From Carex sylvatica (lineage: Eukaryota > Streptophyta > Magnoliopsida > Poales > Cyperaceae), in the NCBI GenBank assembly GCA_964058845.1, contig CAXKVR010000621.1, forward strand, positions 1 through 20,365: a DNA stretch of 20,365 nt, written 5' to 3'. Below are positions 16,434 through 20,365 of this stretch, piece by piece (the first letter of the stretch is position 1; each line of letters begins with the position of its first letter). Made by a program: the position numbers and the translations under genes. The notes beneath the pieces are model-generated. The model was not told the DNA's origin. It did no database searches and worked only from the letters and a program-made list of their open reading frames with translations.

Positions 16434-19400
16434 ATGAACAAAGAGATGATTTTTAAAATATCCACAATTACTCTCTTTCTCCTTTCTTTCTCACCGTTTG
16501 CTATCCCAACCGATTCCTTACTGAATGCTCAAAATCTTACAGATGGAGAGACTCTTGTCTCATCAAAATCTGTATTTGGGCTTGGGTTCTTCAGCCCTGG
16601 TACATCCAGCAAGAGATTTGTGGGTGTATGGTTCACAGTTTCACCAGATACTGTTGTATGGGTCGCAAACAGAGATTGTCCCTTGAACAACACCTCTGGC
16701 ACACTCACCTTAAATAAGAGAGGGTCAATAATGCTATATGATTCAACAGGAAGGATCATATGGTCATCTATCTCTAACTCATCAAGTGATACCAATGATT
16801 TCAGTCCACTATTGCAGCTGAATGATGATGGAAATCTTATACTAAAAGATCGAACGAGCAATAGTATCATATGGCAAAGTTTTGATTATCCAACGAATAC
16901 ATTGCTTTCCGGCATGAAAGTTGGCAAAAACTTGAGAACTGGCTTTGAGAAATATCTCACTTCCTGGAAAAGTAGTGATGACCCATCAGAAGGTAACTAC
17001 AGGTATGAGATGGACACTGAAGGTGCTCCTGAGATTATTACATGGGACCGTTCGCAGATAATTAGCCGTTCCGGTCTTTGGAATGGAAAATATTTGAGCG
17101 CAGCACCCAATATGTTATCTTATGAAGATAGGTTTAATTTCTTATTTGTGTGGAATCAAGATGAGGTATCATATAGATTTGAAGCCAAGTCAACCTCGAC
17201 CTTGTCCCGAGTAGTGCTGAATGAAACTGGTATAATTCAACGTTTTGTCTGGGATCAACCTCATCAGACTTGGAACGAGTTCTGGTCAAAAACAAAAGAT
17301 GAGTGCAGCCAATACGCAAGGTGCGGGCCTTTCAGTATTTGCCAGCGTGATGATATGCAAGCCTGTAGTTGTCTGAGAGGATTTAAGCCACTGACACCAA
17401 TGGAGTGGGACATGAGAAACACTTCAGGTGGGTGTAAACGCATGGTACCGTTAGGTTGTAGTGCTAGTGGTGATGGGTTTTATGAAATTGAAGAAGTAGA
17501 GGTACCATATTCGGATAATGCAACCGTGGATGCGAGCATCAGTGTTAAGGAGTGCAGGAGCAGATGCTTGATGAATTGCTCATGTATGGCATATGCCCCC
17601 TTGGATATCATGGGACAAGGGAGCGGCTGTGTTATGTGGCAAAATGTACTTACTGATACGAAGTACATTGGTGGCGGACAAGTTCTTTACGTGAAGGTTT
17701 CAAAGTCTGAGCTTAGTGAGTTTTACCTCAATTTTCATCTTGCCTATGTGTATTCATAATTTTAGTGATTCTTTTAAACATTTTTTTTTAAGTAATCACA
17801 GTAGAATTCTGTTTTAGCAATAACAACTATGGCAATAGTAAGTTACAGTAAATAATGGTTTTAGGAGATATGTTTTGATGCATTTTTCTTCAATATCAGA
17901 AAAAGAAAAAAATCACTTTCCATATTGTTTAGCAAGTTTAGATCAAAATCAATTTAGATTTTAAGAAATTGTCTTTCAATATAGGTACATATCAGAGAAA
18001 ACGGAGGGCAGTAATTACTGGAATAATATCAAGTAGCATAATATTAGTGCTCCTGATATCATTTATTGTATGTCTACTATGGAGAAAAAAGATGAGACAT
18101 TCAAAACAAGGTAACAATAAAGTTGTAAGTAAAATTTGATTAATCTGACAATCTGACTAACCCAACCAATCCGACCAGAAATGTTGCAGATTTAGAATTT
18201 GATTTGTTAGATATGGATTGTATTTTGATAAATCCTGCAAATAATTTTTGGATCCGTACTTTGTAAAATGTTTGAGCAAGCCCCACCTGACCACAATACA
18301 TTATTTTTCTTAAGAAATTAACGTTATTTATACATAACATAACTGTGATATTAGCCGTACTTGCCTTAAAAAAAATCTATAACAGTAATATTATTATAGA
18401 ATATGCGAATATTGTTAATTTTATATTTAAATAAAACTTTCTCTTCTATATTGTTAGTTAGAGTATATTAAATTCTTATTTGTACCTTCTCCAATTATAA
18501 CTAATTGTTTCTTATGTTTTTTAGAAATAGTTCTTTTTAATGAAAACTACTGTCTAACATGAAGCCCTGATTGAATGATTTACATCTTATTGGTTAGTTA
18601 CAGATAAAAAAACATTGTAACCCGACTAGAGAAAATTGGATTGATAATCTCAATGAAATCCAACCAATCCGACCTTTTATAACAAAGATTGCAGATCAAA
18701 ATAAAATTTTCTGCTTTTAGATGTCTTTGTAAACTATGCAGCCATATATTCTACCACAGGTAAAAACCTGAAGTATTTGGTGCAAAATGAGTCATTCAAA
18801 GGAACAGATCTCCCTGTCTTTGACATGGACATGATTTTACGAGTTACAGATAACTTTTCGAGTACAAATAAATTAGGAGAAGGTGGATTTGGCATTGTCT
18901 ACAAGGTACTTCTTGCTATATATTTGCAATAGGCACACATTTTTGTTCAGAAGAAATACTCATGAATCATCCTTTATGTAATTACTTATTAATATTAAAA
19001 AAAAAAACTAATGTGAAAAACAGTAAGGAAAAAAATAATACTGCAAAACAAACTCTGTTATTTTCCCTTTTTAAAAGCATATTCCAGTCCTTGCTCTAAT
19101 AAAATTAAAAGGCACTCACAATCACAAAACATCCTAGGGTCAATTGCCTTGTGGCCAAGAAATCGCAGTGAAAAGGCTATCAAGAGAATCCCTGCAAGGA
19201 TTAAACGAGTTCATGAATGAAGTCTTGCTGGTCGTAAAGCTACAGCATAGGAACCTTGTTAGACTCCTTGGATGCTGCATTGAGGACAATGAGAGAATGT
19301 TGATTTATGAGTTCATGGCCAACAAAAGTTTAGATTTTTATATCTTTGGTATGCATCCCAACTTTGAAACACTATTAATTATCATTTTAAAGTTCTACCT

Positions 19401-20362
19401 CATCATCCATCAATTCAACAATTCTCTTACAATTGTTGCATGCAACTTTTGAACTGCAAGGGGTATTTCATATTTTTGTTACCTCATATAACAGATGCTA
19501 CAAAGCGTTCCTCCTTAAATTGGACAATGAGATTAGAAATTATAATTGGGATTGCTAGAGGGCTTCTTTATCTTCATCAAGACTCCAGATTCAATGTAAT
19601 CCACAGGGATCTGAAAGCAGCAAATGTTTTATTAGATGAACAAATGAATCCTAAAATTGCTGATTTCGGCACAGCAATATTGTTTAAAAGAGAGCAGGGA
19701 CTGATAAACACGGAAACTCTAATAGGAACTCGGTATGTGTCGATTCAGTTTTTATACCTCATAAATCAATTCCACTCAACTAAACTCCTGTTGATTAATT
19801 TTCTTCTTTCATTTCACATATTTGAAGCGGATACATGCCTCCTGAGTATATGTTGGAGGGTGCAATTTCGGTTAAAACTGATGTTTATAGCTTTGGAGTT
19901 CTACTTCTTGAGATAATAAGTGGCAAAAAAAATCAAGGCAATCAAAACCTTCTTGCTTATGTGAGTGACCTGTCATAATTCCAAAAAAAAAAATTATCAA
20001 TACTGATATAAAACAAGTCAATTTGAACTGTGTAATTCATCATGTAGGGATGGAAATTATGGGAAGAAGGAAACATTATAAAGTTGCTTGACGACGAGGT
20101 AGAAAGCTCAGCCTTCGCAAAAGAATTAATGAGATATGTTCATGTGGGTCTTTTGTGTGTGCAAGAGTGTCCTGATGATAGGCCATCGATGAGATCTGTT
20201 TCCACAATGCTATCAAGTGACACATTGCTACAGGACCCTAAGAAACCCTTGTTTGGTACAAGAATTGGAGGTTTTCCATCAGAGTGGTCCTTCTACCAAG
20301 ATGATTCATCAACTGTGGTCTCTGTGGATCAACTGACCATAACCGAAATTGAAGGCCGGTAG
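16434..20362 (+). CDS. Copy B: intact G-type lectin S-receptor-like Ser/Thr kinase
   Basis: Seven exons (16434-17715, 17985-18110, 18760-18905, 19138-19348, 19495-19732, 19828-19960, 20048-20362) with GT-AG introns and continuous phase give 2451 nt and 816 residues, normal for S-domain receptor kinases of this type. Signal peptide about 1-26; bulb-lectin about 35-150 with VVWVANRD; S-locus glycoprotein region with RSGLWNG; EGF-like cysteines 291-313; PAN about 342-425; membrane helix about 436-460; kinase with [11 protein letters not shown] (508-518), Lys530, Glu546, Trp598, HRDLKAAN at 625-632 and DFG at 645-647; C-terminus EIEGR. It is an RD kinase, expected to be active at the plasma membrane. 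Oddity: DFG is followed by TAI where most relatives have xAR. The start is ATG 16434; an upstream TTG at 16413 is only an open-frame artefact. The gene ends three bases before the window edge; its terminator is not visible. Confidence 0.93.
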
Positions 20363-20365
20363 AGA

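Noticed and set aside
16529..16870. 113-codon antisense frame inside copy B exon 1, with a matching one in copy A at 3055-3321
   Set aside because: It is the antisense of a conserved lectin exon. Its conservation follows from the sense strand and it has no recognisable domain.

Overview
This is nuclear DNA from a flowering plant, most likely a eudicot. Three things point there: plant-only receptor-kinase families, GT-AG introns in AT-rich non-coding DNA, and decayed plant transposons (Ty1/copia, hAT-like, MITE-like). The species cannot be named from the sequence. No bacterial operon, CRISPR array, rRNA or tRNA gene was found.

Layout, left to right. 1-1322: the 3' part of a dead Ty1/copia retrotransposon that runs off the left edge. 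1323-2257: repeat-rich spacer with a 35-base poly-C run and a palindrome cluster. 2258-2809: a 552-bp hAT-like non-autonomous element inserted in the promoter of the next gene. 2960-8420 (+): copy A, a seven-exon G-type lectin S-receptor-like kinase that is chimeric and carries a nonsense codon. 8421-9448: spacer with a small inverted-repeat element. 9449-11794 (-): an intronless 781-residue G-type lectin receptor kinase of the LECRK/RLK1 type with a non-RD kinase. 11795-16433: a 4.6-kb AT-rich spacer made of minisatellites and decayed repeats. 16434-20362 (+): copy B, an intact seven-exon paralogue of copy A with a predicted 816-residue product.

The window is therefore part of a receptor-kinase cluster. 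All three proteins have a secreted bulb-lectin ectodomain, one membrane helix and a cytosolic Ser/Thr kinase, the architecture of plant self/non-self and defence receptors. Their ligands cannot be read from sequence.

The most informative result comes from comparing copies A and B. Exons 1-3 have identical lengths in both, and exon 1 is about 85% identical in protein (62 differences in 427 residues). The match continues through intron 3 and exactly 60 bases into exon 4, then stops. Copy A has a dead 60-base stump of exon 4, about 560 bases of unrelated DNA, and then a second complete exon 4 and exons 5-7 from a more diverged relative (about 65% identical to copy B in exon 5). Copy A is thus a recombinant of two family members. 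Its exon 5 also has TGA where copy B has a conserved Trp codon. The copy B promoter preserves the empty site of the hAT-like insertion, so that insertion can be dated to after the duplication.
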